Origin: Aestuariibaculum marinum
GTDB lineage: Bacteria; Bacteroidota; Bacteroidia; Flavobacteriales; Flavobacteriaceae
DNA: 64,000 bases
Assembly: GCF_014596975.1 (NCBI RefSeq)
Contig: NZ_JACVXD010000008.1
Location: forward strand, 1-64,000
Reading direction: 5' to 3'
The notes under the pieces were generated by a model, which ran no database searches, was not told where the DNA came from, and saw nothing but the letters and a program-made list of their open reading frames with translations. The stretch's first letter is position 1; each line of letters opens with the position of its first letter. Shown here one piece after another: positions 54,035 to 63,643 of the stretch. A program made the translations under genes and the position numbers.

Positions 54035-54877
54035 TTATAGTTGTTTATTTTTTTCAAAAGTCTTTTTAAAATCAGAACCAAATTTATCCCATTCGTTAGT
54101 TGTAAATATTGGTTTAACCTGCTTTAATAAATTTTCAAATTCTTTTTGATTGTTTTCAGTTCCAAAATGTTTAGCCTTTACGTTAACCATACCCGACAAA
54201 TAGTTTCTAACAGGAATTCGTCCGTAAGCTTTAGCCAATTTATCAGCATGACTTATAACATAGTCCACATACTCGCCACCGATTCTTAATCCTGTTATAA
54301 TAACAAACGGAATTTCTGCATTCAAATCTTTTTGAGATTTCAAATAACTATCAACAACCTCAAAAGATACTTTTCTTTTATTTTTTAAATAAGCATCACT
54401 ATAAAATTCAGGATAATCAATATTTAATGCTTTTGAATAGGATTTAAAGTCTTTTGTTTTAAATCTTTCCTTGGCCGCATTTAACAGACTTAACAACTCC
54501 TCAACTGATTTAAAACCAGAATTAACATCGATAGTATTGCCTTTAGAATCTAAAATCACAAATGAAGGAAAACCTGTAACACCATATTTTCTTGCCAATC
54601 GTTTACCTATATCTTCTTTAAAAATATCGGACTTAAAAGCAACAAAATCCTGATTTAAAAGCTGTGATACTTTTTCGTTTGGAAATATAGTTTTATCCAT
54701 TTGGGCACAAGGAAAACAGCCTGTAAAGTATAAATCGACAAAAATGAGTTTGTTTTCAGTTTTCGCCTTCAATACTACATCTTCCCAAGATGCTTTATAA
54801 AAATTTGTTTGGGCAAAATTGACATACGGTAATATTATGACCGTAATTGAAACAATATGCTTAATAATGTTTTTCAT
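54035..54877 (-). CDS. Secreted thioredoxin-fold protein (CFPC)
   Basis: This 280-residue secreted protein (signal ending NFAQ, residue 23) has a thioredoxin domain in its first 140 residues, with the pair Cys54/Cys57 in FTGCFPCAQMD and the cis-proline segment TGFPSFVILD. The second half is helical and unassigned. It looks like a periplasmic thioredoxin of the family that accompanies Bacteroidota peptidase and TlpA genes. It leads a two-gene unit with TlpA copy 2, below a -7 box at 54904-54911. Confidence 0.8.
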   Translation of the reverse strand: MKNIIKHIVSITVIILPYVNFAQTNFYKASWEDVVLKAKTENKLIFVDLYFTGCFPCAQMDKTIFPNEKVSQLLNQDFVAFKSDIFKEDIGKRLARKYGVTGFPSFVILDSKGNTIDVNSGFKSVEELLSLLNAAKERFKTKDFKSYSKALNIDYPEFYSDAYLKNKRKVSFEVVDSYLKSQKDLNAEIPFVIITGLRIGGEYVDYVISHADKLAKAYGRIPVRNYLSGMVNVKAKHFGTENNQKEFENLLKQVKPIFTTNEWDKFGSDFKKTFEKNKQL

Positions 54878-54903
54878 TAATAATTAATTTAATGTAATTA
54901 CTA

Positions 54904-54911
54904 CAAATCTA
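54904..54911 (-). promoter_or_regulatory. -7 box TAGATTTG of the thioredoxin pair
   Basis: An exact TAnnTTTG match on the minus strand, 26 nt above the first ATG. It lies below the terminator of the SusCD unit, so the pair is probably transcribed independently of it. Confidence 0.5.
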
Positions 54912-55014
54912 TTTAACCTTCTTGTTTAAAGCCTTAAACAACTTACTAATGCTTTGCAAAATCAAAAACAAACAATTAACTAACAATACTATATATAAAT
55001 TTGTAGAGTGTAAA

Positions 55015-55048
55015 AAAGGGGATGACTTCAAAAAAAACCTTCCCCTTT
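55015..55048 (-). terminator. Terminator of the SusCD operon
   Basis: On the minus strand AAAGGGGA and TCCCCTTT pair around an 18-nt loop, followed by T-rich sequence. It lies 34 bp after the last gene of the operon. Confidence 0.75.
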
Positions 55049-55081
55049 ATGATTTTAAATATTAATTCTTTGAAAAAACGA

Positions 55082-56572
55082 TTAACGTTCTCTATAAGCT
55101 ATACTCATAATTTTACCAAAACCAGTATAACTTTCTTCTAATATAATTTGTTCATTTACTGGAGGTACATCATAAAATTCTAAAGTTCCGTTTGCACCAT
55201 CTTGTCCAGATGGATCGTAACTACAAACCATTAATTTATTTCTTAAATCGCTGTATTTATTGCTAAAATAGTTTTCAAACTTTATTAACGAAATTAGCTC
55301 AGAACCTTTGTCTATCATGGTTTTAGTTTGCTGAGTTGTAAAATCGTATTGGTAAACCTTACTACCTACAGCATAAAATAAATACCCATAATTAGGACTC
55401 ACGGCATAAGATGTCGCTTTATCGAAATCTGGTGCAACAATTTCGCCGTAATGTCTTTGCTGTCCATTCCAGTTAACGAATACAGCTAAATAATCTTTAT
55501 TATCTGAAGGATCATTTAAAACGGCAAACACAGTACCATTCCAAGTATTACCAAAATTATTACTTACCATAAATTTCAAATCCTTACCTGTTGTATAATC
55601 AAACTTTCTACTTGATTCTGGTGGATTAGGCATAACGGTTGTCATACCATAAAGCTGATCGTTTCTTACAAAACGTTTATTTGTATTATCGTAAAACACA
55701 GCATAGTTCCATACACGCTCAACAACAATCCAAGGACTCGCCTCGAAAAACTCATTATTAACATGGTTTACTCTTACCCCGTAGTATTTGTTCCACGGCC
55801 CATAATAATGATATATATTACCATCTTTTATAGTGTAAGCCCATAAAGAGTTAGAAGACCCTAAAGCATCAACCTCCAAATCTATAGGCTGATTTGTTAC
55901 AAACTCATTCGCTATGTTATAAGATTCATTCCAGCTAAAGTTATTAGGTTCTAACTTAACCGTACCATTACCCGATGTAGACACATATATACCATAGAAA
56001 CCTCTTACAATAGGCCCTGTATAAACAAAACCTGGTTCTCCGGTAAGCTCTAAACCAGACCCTTCCAATACATCATACAAAGGTGTATATTCGTCATTTA
56101 ATTTAGAAAGCATATCTAACCTTGGGCCTGAATTATTATCTGTTAACATAACCCAACCTTCGTAAACAGCTGTTACAACATCTAAGCCACATGTGTATTG
56201 TGTTTCTACATTTGTTTCTAAATTTTTAACCGTATAGTAAATATCGTAAGCACCTGGGTTTAATGTAACACGTTCTGTTAAATTTTTCTCAGACGAGATA
56301 AAAAACACCCTATCTCCCCCTGTTCCTTGACTACGCTGTAAAGCTTCCCATTTATAGCTAAATTTATTAGATTGTTCGCCTTGAGTAAAACTTAATTCTG
56401 GAACAATATCAAAATAATCTAACTGTAAGTATTGATAATTTTCTTCAAGTCCAGTAATTGCAACTTCGTTTATTTCACGATAGTCATAATTCCCTTCATC
56501 TTCCATACAGGAAAACAAAGCTATTATCATTCCTAAAAGTATTAGGTTTTTAAGTTTTATATATTTTAACAT
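55082..56572 (-). CDS. PKD-like family lipoprotein
   Basis: This 496-residue lipoprotein (Cys22 in LFSC) has the text typical of PKD-like (PKD_2) lipoproteins in SusCD loci: ISSEKNLTERVTLNPGAYDIYYTV, then a seven-bladed-looking strand-rich region (about 130-490, repeated W and Y with AVFVNWN and YAVGSKVYQYD). It is probably exposed at the cell surface and may bind the ligand. Last gene of the operon, 32 bp after DUF4843. Confidence 0.8.
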   Translation of the reverse strand: MLKYIKLKNLILLGMIIALFSCMEDEGNYDYREINEVAITGLEENYQYLQLDYFDIVPELSFTQGEQSNKFSYKWEALQRSQGTGGDRVFFISSEKNLTERVTLNPGAYDIYYTVKNLETNVETQYTCGLDVVTAVYEGWVMLTDNNSGPRLDMLSKLNDEYTPLYDVLEGSGLELTGEPGFVYTGPIVRGFYGIYVSTSGNGTVKLEPNNFSWNESYNIANEFVTNQPIDLEVDALGSSNSLWAYTIKDGNIYHYYGPWNKYYGVRVNHVNNEFFEASPWIVVERVWNYAVFYDNTNKRFVRNDQLYGMTTVMPNPPESSRKFDYTTGKDLKFMVSNNFGNTWNGTVFAVLNDPSDNKDYLAVFVNWNGQQRHYGEIVAPDFDKATSYAVSPNYGYLFYAVGSKVYQYDFTTQQTKTMIDKGSELISLIKFENYFSNKYSDLRNKLMVCSYDPSGQDGANGTLEFYDVPPVNEQIILEESYTGFGKIMSIAYRER

Positions 56573-56604
56573 AAGCCTATGTTTTTTAATTATTTTATTC
56601 TTTA

Positions 56605-57390
56605 TTAATAAATTGCTGCACGAGGACCTAACACCATTGGTTCACCATCTTCTTCTAAAACAGGAGTTCCTCTTTGCTCTTGAATAATTAAATACTGTTT
56701 AAACACCGAAAGTTGTGCTGTAAATGTATAAGGGTCTGGTCTTTCTGTATTCCAATTAGGTACTGGTATGTTTAATACCTCTGCCCATAAATACAGTTTT
56801 TTATCCGAATAGGGGCCTAAGTATCTATCGTCCCAATATTGTGGTTGTGTTAAAATGTCTGACACTATTAATTGAAACTCTGTATAACTTACTAATCTTT
56901 CAACATTACTATGCATAGTATTTTCTAAGATATTATTGGTGAAATTCTCATTTTCATTTAATTTTAAATTAATAGAATACATTTCGTACTTCATATCGGC
57001 TGTTCTATATAAGGATACAGGAACAGTACCTACCACACTGTCTTTTGGTATTACTATTTTAGCTGGTAAACTAAAATGTGTACCCTCAATAGCTGTAGAT
57101 ATATCCATAACAGATACACTTACTTCTCTTGCAAATGCTTCAGGATAGCCCTGTACTTTAATAGGTATTTCAATTAATAACTCATTTACATCTGGTTGCT
57201 CGAATGCAAATGTTATATTAAGACTATCTCTATAGTTGGGGTCTGAAAATTGCGGATTTACACCCTCTACAGCCCATTTATAATAAATCGCATCATTTCC
57301 TTCGAAAGTCATTATATCATGTTTTCCACAAGACACTATGGTTAGTGCTAACAAAAAAGCGACTGCTATGTTTTTTAATATTTTTCTCAT
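56605..57390 (-). CDS. DUF4843 lipoprotein
   Basis: This 261-residue lipoprotein (Cys21 in IVSC) matches DUF4843: an early FEGNDAIYYKW segment, FAFEQPDVNELLIEIPIKVQG, and a late YLGPYSDKKLYLW segment. The family travels with SusD and PKD-like lipoproteins and its role is unknown; surface ligand binding is a reasonable guess. It lies between susD (15 bp) and the PKD-like gene (32 bp). Confidence 0.85.
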   Translation of the reverse strand: MRKILKNIAVAFLLALTIVSCGKHDIMTFEGNDAIYYKWAVEGVNPQFSDPNYRDSLNITFAFEQPDVNELLIEIPIKVQGYPEAFAREVSVSVMDISTAIEGTHFSLPAKIVIPKDSVVGTVPVSLYRTADMKYEMYSINLKLNENENFTNNILENTMHSNVERLVSYTEFQLIVSDILTQPQYWDDRYLGPYSDKKLYLWAEVLNIPVPNWNTERPDPYTFTAQLSVFKQYLIIQEQRGTPVLEEDGEPMVLGPRAAIY

Positions 57391-57405
57391 AATAACGATA
57401 TTTAG

Positions 57406-58854
57406 TTAACGAAAGTCTGTTTCTGATAATGGTAAAGGAACAACATATTGTTGCTCACTCATTGTAATATAATCTGCAGAAGAGCCATCAGGGATTTCAG
57501 AAAAATTCTTCCTCTTATAATAGAAAAACATTTGTCCCTCTCCATAAAACTCTTTTTTATACTCTTTTAAGATTTCTGTTTCTACATCTGCAACACCAAG
57601 TTCAAGTAAAAAACCTTCACCTATACCTCTTTCTTTTCGTACAGTATTTAAGTATTCTAAAGCCATTTCATCTGAACTTGCAGTTTCTGCTGCGATATAA
57701 TACATCTCGCTTATACGAATTAACGGCTGCATAAATCTTGACTCTTTTTCCTTATTTTCTATATCGGCAAATTTGAAAAAAGTTCTATAATCTTTAGCAG
57801 CTTCTGTAGACACGAACCACGAATACTCAAAGCGATAATCGGTTGTAATACTTTCGTAATCTTCTTCTAACCTTGCTGTTGAAGCTGCGTAAATTCTTTC
57901 TTCATTAAGACTTGCCGCAAAATTATCTCTTTGAAAATTATACAAACCTGTGTTTTGCAATCCGAATAATACTTCGGTAGAGAAAATTCTGTCAATACTT
58001 CCTCCTCCACTTGTAATCTCTTCATCAATTACCCAAGGAAACCAAGTAGAAGCTTCGTCTATTACTGTATTAGCTGCTGACGAGGCTGCTTCAATATTAC
58101 CTGCATACAAGTTTACTCTGGCCTGTAAAGCTTTTACAGCAAAATAGTTTAATCTTAAATTTCTATATCTAAAAAAGTTTGTACTAAAATCTGAAGAACT
58201 TGTTGTCATTGGGCCATTTTCTCTAATAGGATCGTTTTCTAATAACGTTTCTGCTAACGATAAATCATTTAAAACAGCATTTACAACATCTTGAGCCGAT
58301 AGCATTTCAGATATTTCTGTTTCTGGCGTTGTATAATACGGAATAGCATCGTCTTCTGCATTTGTAACATAAACTGGCCCGAATAACCTTAATAAATCGA
58401 AATGCAACATGGCTCTTAAAGCATGAGCTTCACCTTCAACTAAAGCTTTTTCTTCATCACTTAATACACCTGTATAAATTTCTAACCCTTGTAATAAATT
58501 ATTTATATTTAATATGTTAGTATACATAGATGTCCAGATACTGTTAAATCTATTTTGTACATCCTCCTCTTCATACAAATAGTTTGCATAAATATATCCC
58601 CTATGCCTATTATCTCCTACATTATAACGTTGCCCTAACAACTCTACAGTTCTCATGGTTAAATCGCCTCCATAAGCACTTTGAGCTACCATTTTTGCAT
58701 ATATACCGTTTAAAGCTGTAAATACACCTTCTTCAGTACTAAATAATTGTTCTTCTAAATATTTATCTTCTGGTTGCACATCTAAATAATCGTCGCAAGA
58801 CAAAAACCAAATGCACAGTGATAGACACAAAATATGTTTTATATATGTTTTCAT
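57406..58854 (-). CDS. RagB/SusD-family lipoprotein
   Basis: This 482-residue lipoprotein (Cys20 in FLSC) begins CDDYLDVQPEDKYLEEQLFST, the standard SusD start, and has the tetratricopeptide-like helical core, with ALRAMLHFDLLRLFGP near 142-157 and a late YYKRKNFSEIP segment. SusD lids the SusC barrel and captures ligand at the surface. It follows susC by 19 bp. Confidence 0.95.
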   Translation of the reverse strand: MKTYIKHILCLSLCIWFLSCDDYLDVQPEDKYLEEQLFSTEEGVFTALNGIYAKMVAQSAYGGDLTMRTVELLGQRYNVGDNRHRGYIYANYLYEEEDVQNRFNSIWTSMYTNILNINNLLQGLEIYTGVLSDEEKALVEGEAHALRAMLHFDLLRLFGPVYVTNAEDDAIPYYTTPETEISEMLSAQDVVNAVLNDLSLAETLLENDPIRENGPMTTSSSDFSTNFFRYRNLRLNYFAVKALQARVNLYAGNIEAASSAANTVIDEASTWFPWVIDEEITSGGGSIDRIFSTEVLFGLQNTGLYNFQRDNFAASLNEERIYAASTARLEEDYESITTDYRFEYSWFVSTEAAKDYRTFFKFADIENKEKESRFMQPLIRISEMYYIAAETASSDEMALEYLNTVRKERGIGEGFLLELGVADVETEILKEYKKEFYGEGQMFFYYKRKNFSEIPDGSSADYITMSEQQYVVPLPLSETDFR

Positions 58855-58873
58855 TCTTTATTCTATTTTATTA

Positions 58874-61800
58874 TTAAAATCTTGCATTTAAGCTAAATGA
58901 TACATTTTGAGCAAACGGATAATCAATACCTCTTTCTACTCTAACTGAAGAAATTCTAAAAATATCGTTCATATAAGCGTTAATTCTTAATTGACTTAAG
59001 CCTAATGATTTTATCCATTTAGAATCTCTAAAATCATAGCCCATATTAATAGATTCTCCAATAAGCACATTCTCTCTTTGAATAAAACGAGAAGAAATCG
59101 GTGTATAACTTATATCACTAATAGATTTGAACTGAGTGACATCTCCTGGTTGTACCCAACGCTCTGTTAACGCCCTTAAATCTTGGTTATAATAGCGTTC
59201 GTCTCTTGAAATATTTTCTACTTTTTCATACAAGGCATTATTAAATACATCGCCTCCAACACGGTAACGGAAATTAGCCCCAATAGTTAAATTTTTATAA
59301 CGTAAATTACTGCTAACCACACCTTCTACTGTTGGTCTTGAATTACCCATAACTTTAATATCATCGGTATCATACTCGTAAGTAGGTATACCATCTGCAG
59401 TTAAAAACACTTCTTTTCCAGAACCAGGATCGATACCTAAAGACTCTACAGCCCACATATCGTCTGAACTATAACCATCTTTGTAACGAACTAAACTGGC
59501 ACTTTTAAGCTCTTGTGCATTTAATCCTGCTAAATCGTTACTAAATCCTCCATATTCATTTTTAAGCGCACTTGCAGTAACACCTATAGTCCAAGTAAAA
59601 TCATCTTGAGGCATGTATATTGGTGAGAACCTTAAAATAGCTTCAACCCCTCTTGTATCCATAAAACCTGCATTAATTGGATAATTATAAACCCCTGTTG
59701 ATGATGGTAAATCTATTTTAACAATTAAAGGATCTGTTTTTTTAGTAAAAGCATTAAATGTTGCATTTAAACGATTTCCTAACATGGTCATGTCTATACC
59801 AACACTTGTTGTTAAAGTATTTTGCCATTTTAAATCTGGGTTAGCTAATGTGTTTACTGTTACGGCTTGTCCAAAAACATTTGTATACTGCTCAAAACCA
59901 TAAATGGTTACCGAAGATAAGCTCCCAAACCCTTGATTACCTACAGACCCTATATTACCTCTTAATTTAAGCATAGACATAACTTCAGGATCTATATTAA
60001 ACGTTTTATGCAAGTTCATACCTGCACCAACAGACCAGAATGGTGAATACTTTTCGTTAGAACCAAAAGATGTTGAACCATCTACACGATAAGTTCCATC
60101 AATAAAGTATGTATTATCGAACGCATAGTTAGCACTTGCTAATAAATTAACACGTCTGTATTTACTTTGTGATGTTGATGGTCTTGAATTAGGTTGATAA
60201 CTAAAAGCGTATGCTGGGTTACCATTTGTTCCTAATGGAAATCCAACCGCTTTAATACCTAATCTTTCATAAGTATTCTCTTCTACTTCTCCTCTAATGT
60301 TTGTAGTTATCTTATGATTTTCACCAAGTACTTCAGCATAGGTAGCCATAGTATTTAACCTATAACTAAAATTATCTGTTCTGGTATTAGTGTAGCTACC
60401 TCTTTGCTGGTAACCAACATCAATAAAATCTGTATGCTCTGGAGGTAAAAACTTTTCGTTTGTTGTAATAGCTTTGGTTATTTGTAAACCAGACTGTAGC
60501 CTAAACTTAGTATTAAAAGTATAAATTGCTTGTAAATTATTTACAAGTTGAAGGTTATTTGAATTATCGATACCATTTAAAGTGCCATTGTATAATGGGT
60601 TTGTAAAAATGTAATCATTTCTCTCGAAAATGCCATCTATATCCAAGAACTTGGTAATTCTACCATTTTCATCGGTCTTTCTAAAATACGGGTTAGCTTG
60701 TCCAAAATTAGCAAAAGACCCATATTGAGACTCATTTGCATCGTAACCATTTATACGTAATCTATTACTTATATTTAGTTTATCTTTACGGTAAGTTAAA
60801 TCGATATTGGCTCCCCAAGTTTCGCGATTAGACCCCTCCATAACACCTTGTAAGTCTCTATAATTAACACCTACACCATATGTAAATGCATCGTCACCCC
60901 CATCAGCATAAATAGAGTGTCCTAAGGTAGTACCAACACGTAAAGGTTCATTTAACCAGTATGAGTTTACACCTCTACCTACTTCTGCTAAAATAGTATT
61001 ATAAACCGCATCAAGACCTTTTTGTATATAAGCCAACCCACCTGTTGCCTCTGTATAAACACCTGCTAACCTTTCATATTCTAACTTCTGCTCAGCATTC
61101 ATTAAGTTATAATCGGTTAAATCAGGCACCTCTAATCTAAAATCTGCATTATACATAACACGTAATTTTCCAGATTTTGGTTTAACCGTCTCTACTACTA
61201 TAACACCATTAGCAGCTTTAGCCCCGTAAAGCGCTGTAGATGAAGCATCTTTTAAAATGGTAATCGATGCCACACGGTTCATATCTAAATCTATGATAGT
61301 ACGTAGTGTTGTTTCGAAACCATCTAAAATAAATAAAGGTTGATTAGGACTATTTCCAAACTCATCTCTTAAATTATCGGTAGACACACTTGTTTTACCT
61401 CGCACTTCAATGTCAGGTAAACGGTTAGGGTTAGATCCTAAAGCATTATTTTCTACTATAATAAACGAAGGATCTAATGTTTTTAAACTTTCTAAAACAT
61501 TTAAATTACCAAGAGCTTGTAATTCTTCTCCTGAAACTGTAGCTACTGCTCCAGTAAAACTTTCCTTTTTACGTTCTACAATACCCGTAATCACAACCTC
61601 TTCCAGAGTGCTTACGTCTTCTTGCAAAACAACATCTACTTTAGTTTTACCGTCTAAAACAACTTCTACCGTTTTATAACCAATATAACTAAACACTAGT
61701 GTTGATGCTTCGTCTACCGTTAAGGCATAATTGCCGTCAAAATCTGTTGTTGTTCCGTATTTTGTTCCTTTAACAAGAACAGTCACACCTGGCAAAGGCA

Positions 61801-62218
61801 TTCCAGAACCATCTGTTACAATCCCCGTTACTTTTACCTCATTTTCAAATGAAGCAGTGTTTTTTGGACTTATTAAAACAATACCATCTTCTGTTTTTTG
61901 AATATTATAAGTATTTCCTAACAAAGTATATAACGCATCTACAACATCAGCATTATTAAAATTTGCAGAAACCATTCGGTCTACATTTACTTCTTTATCA
62001 CTATAAAAGAAATCTACATTAGCTTCCTTTTTAATTTCTTTTAGAGCATCGTACAATGTAACTTTCCCCATTTTCAAGGTAATTTTTTGAGAAAATGAAA
62101 AAACCGATATACTAAAAAATGCGATACATAACATGAGAGAACGCTTCATGAATCGGATAATTAAAGGGTTGAGTTTACTGAGTAACCTACAAGTTGTTGT
62201 GGTTAACTTTTTTTCCAT
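58874..62218 (-). CDS. SusC/RagA TonB-linked outer-membrane transporter with STN domain
   Basis: This 1114-residue transporter starts with a signal (about residues 24-44), a secretin/TonB STN domain (about 48-105, KVTLYDALKEIKKEANVDFFYSD), a carboxypeptidase-like domain (about 128-210), and a plug (LEEVVITGIVERKKESFTGAVATV). A 22-strand-type barrel follows, ending in FSLNARF. The STN domain signals to an inner-membrane FecR partner, found immediately upstream. No glycoside hydrolase lies nearby, so the substrate is not obviously a glycan. Met24 is a possible alternative start. Confidence 0.93.
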   Translation of the reverse strand: MEKKLTTTTCRLLSKLNPLIIRFMKRSLMLCIAFFSISVFSFSQKITLKMGKVTLYDALKEIKKEANVDFFYSDKEVNVDRMVSANFNNADVVDALYTLLGNTYNIQKTEDGIVLISPKNTASFENEVKVTGIVTDGSGMPLPGVTVLVKGTKYGTTTDFDGNYALTVDEASTLVFSYIGYKTVEVVLDGKTKVDVVLQEDVSTLEEVVITGIVERKKESFTGAVATVSGEELQALGNLNVLESLKTLDPSFIIVENNALGSNPNRLPDIEVRGKTSVSTDNLRDEFGNSPNQPLFILDGFETTLRTIIDLDMNRVASITILKDASSTALYGAKAANGVIVVETVKPKSGKLRVMYNADFRLEVPDLTDYNLMNAEQKLEYERLAGVYTEATGGLAYIQKGLDAVYNTILAEVGRGVNSYWLNEPLRVGTTLGHSIYADGGDDAFTYGVGVNYRDLQGVMEGSNRETWGANIDLTYRKDKLNISNRLRINGYDANESQYGSFANFGQANPYFRKTDENGRITKFLDIDGIFERNDYIFTNPLYNGTLNGIDNSNNLQLVNNLQAIYTFNTKFRLQSGLQITKAITTNEKFLPPEHTDFIDVGYQQRGSYTNTRTDNFSYRLNTMATYAEVLGENHKITTNIRGEVEENTYERLGIKAVGFPLGTNGNPAYAFSYQPNSRPSTSQSKYRRVNLLASANYAFDNTYFIDGTYRVDGSTSFGSNEKYSPFWSVGAGMNLHKTFNIDPEVMSMLKLRGNIGSVGNQGFGSLSSVTIYGFEQYTNVFGQAVTVNTLANPDLKWQNTLTTSVGIDMTMLGNRLNATFNAFTKKTDPLIVKIDLPSSTGVYNYPINAGFMDTRGVEAILRFSPIYMPQDDFTWTIGVTASALKNEYGGFSNDLAGLNAQELKSASLVRYKDGYSSDDMWAVESLGIDPGSGKEVFLTADGIPTYEYDTDDIKVMGNSRPTVEGVVSSNLRYKNLTIGANFRYRVGGDVFNNALYEKVENISRDERYYNQDLRALTERWVQPGDVTQFKSISDISYTPISSRFIQRENVLIGESINMGYDFRDSKWIKSLGLSQLRINAYMNDIFRISSVRVERGIDYPFAQNVSFSLNARF

Positions 62219-62225
62219 AAATTTG
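62194..62225 (+). promoter_or_regulatory. Plus-strand promoter over the susC start codon
   Basis: TTGTTG (62194-62199) and the exact -7 box TAAATTTG (62218-62225) are 18 nt apart. The box begins on the first base pair of the susC start codon and points away from susC. Confidence 0.6.
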
Positions 62226-62231
62226 TGTGTT

Positions 62232-62312
62232 TTGTTAATTAATTGAGTTTTAATAGTTTTTTATTAGCAAACAAATACTAAGGGGAATGTTGCAGCATTT
62301 CCCTTTTTTTTT
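62232..62312 (+). ncRNA. Candidate antisense RNA to the susC leader
   Basis: A transcript of about 80 nt would start near 62232, below the -7 box, and end after the T-run at 62304-62312. It would be fully complementary to the untranslated leader between the fecR stop and the susC start. No plus-strand gene explains this promoter and terminator pair. Antisense RNAs at susC leaders are known in Bacteroides (the DonS type), so a repressor role is plausible but inferred. Confidence 0.5.
62282..62312 (+). terminator. Plus-strand terminator between fecR and susC
   Basis: GGGGAATG and CATTTCCC pair (one G-U) around TTGCAG, followed by T9. On the minus strand the same arms have an A-C mismatch and no T-run, so it belongs to the plus strand. 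Confidence 0.75.
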
Positions 62313-62323
62313 AGTCGCTAACG

Positions 62324-63508
62324 TTACTTGGTTAGTTCTATTTCATATTTTCCTGTTTTGTTGTTTTTAGTTATTATATAATTGACTTTAGTGGTTTTAC
62401 TAATCATGTTTAACAGGTAATCGACCGGCTTATTCTTATAAGCCACTCCGGTAAATGTTTCATTCCTCAAGCTTTCATTTTCTATAATCACATCTACATT
62501 ATACCAACGGCTCATTTTTACCAGAATTTGCTCTAAACGCTCACGCTCGAAATAGAATTTACCTTCTTTCCATGCCGTGTAAACTTGAGTATCGACCGAA
62601 GCCACATCTATACTCGGATTCATCATTTCAATTACGGCACGTTGTCCTGGTGTTAATATTGTACTGCTTTGATCCTTTAAATTTGAATTTAAGGCGACAC
62701 TTCCTTCAACCAATGTTGAAGAGAAATATTCGTCATCATCGTAAGACGACACATTAAACTGTGTACCAAGAACAGTGATATCTGCCGAATTGGTTTTTAC
62801 TACAAAAGGACGTTTGCTCTTAGTGACCTCAAAATAAGCCTCTCCTTTTAAAGTTACCACACGTTGTTCTCCTACAAAACGCTCCGGAAACTCTAACGAC
62901 GTTGCCGAATTTAACCATACCTTAGTACCATCAGGTAATTTTATTTGATACACACCACCAACAGGCACATTTAGAGTATTTATTTTAGGAGCTTTTATTA
63001 CTACCTCATCTGCATCCCCCAACACATCATACACTAAACCTTCTTTGGTGTTTTGAATACTTGACAATTCATCCTCAGCAATCAATTCTTCCTGATGCAC
63101 CGCCAAATCTACAATGGTACCATCAGATAAAACCAATGTTGCCTTTTGATCTCCCGGAAGAATTTCCTTTAAGGCATTTTCGGTTATAACTTCTACATTA
63201 TTATTTGTTTGATTGTATATACCAATCCCAACCGTAATAAATAAAATTAATATAGCTGCATATTTAAATACGGTTTGTAACTTAAATACCTTAGGTTGCT
63301 TACGTATTGTATTTAATAAAGTGTCTACTGTAGCTTTCGTATTTGGTGTATTCACACTATAACTTATAGCGTAATTGGTCTTCACAAATTCTTTGAAAAT
63401 TTGTTTGTTTTTCGAATCCTCCAACCATTTCGAAAGTTCCTTTAACTCCTCAGGAGATGCAGATTGCGACAAATACTTTAATAATATGTTTTCTATATTC
63501 TTAGACAT
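62324..63508 (-). CDS. FecR-family anti-sigma factor
   Basis: This 394-residue protein has a cytoplasmic N-terminus of about 80 residues (the sigma-binding part), one membrane helix (about 83-101), a periplasmic FecR domain (NVPVGGVYQIKLPDGTKVWL, LKGEAYFEVTKS, VLGTQFNVSSY) and a DUF4974 C-terminal domain (near 325-394) that resembles an STN. It should hold the neighbouring ECF sigma factor inactive until the SusC STN domain reports ligand. The gene is divergent from the sigma gene. Confidence 0.93.
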   Translation of the reverse strand: MSKNIENILLKYLSQSASPEELKELSKWLEDSKNKQIFKEFVKTNYAISYSVNTPNTKATVDTLLNTIRKQPKVFKLQTVFKYAAILILFITVGIGIYNQTNNNVEVITENALKEILPGDQKATLVLSDGTIVDLAVHQEELIAEDELSSIQNTKEGLVYDVLGDADEVVIKAPKINTLNVPVGGVYQIKLPDGTKVWLNSATSLEFPERFVGEQRVVTLKGEAYFEVTKSKRPFVVKTNSADITVLGTQFNVSSYDDDEYFSSTLVEGSVALNSNLKDQSSTILTPGQRAVIEMMNPSIDVASVDTQVYTAWKEGKFYFERERLEQILVKMSRWYNVDVIIENESLRNETFTGVAYKNKPVDYLLNMISKTTKVNYIITKNNKTGKYEIELTK

Positions 63509-63643
63509 GTATTGCTACCTTGTTTTTAATTATTACTCAACAAAAATCACCTACCCTTACTTTTATTCTTTCTTTTTTTACTTTTTATTGTTTTTTTTGT
63601 GACATTTACGAAACATTTCTCTTTTTTTGACACAAACTTATTC

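Noticed and set aside
54028..54081. Longer start of TlpA copy 2
   Set aside because: It begins with TTG inside the upstream gene and would bury the lipoprotein signal.
55082..62218. Classical polysaccharide utilisation locus
   Set aside because: SusC and SusD are present, but no glycoside hydrolase, lyase or sulfatase is encoded in the window.
62331..62341. TTGGTTAGTT near the fecR stop as another U/G-rich tract
   Set aside because: It is the reverse complement of the last fecR codons and no hairpin follows it in the right orientation.
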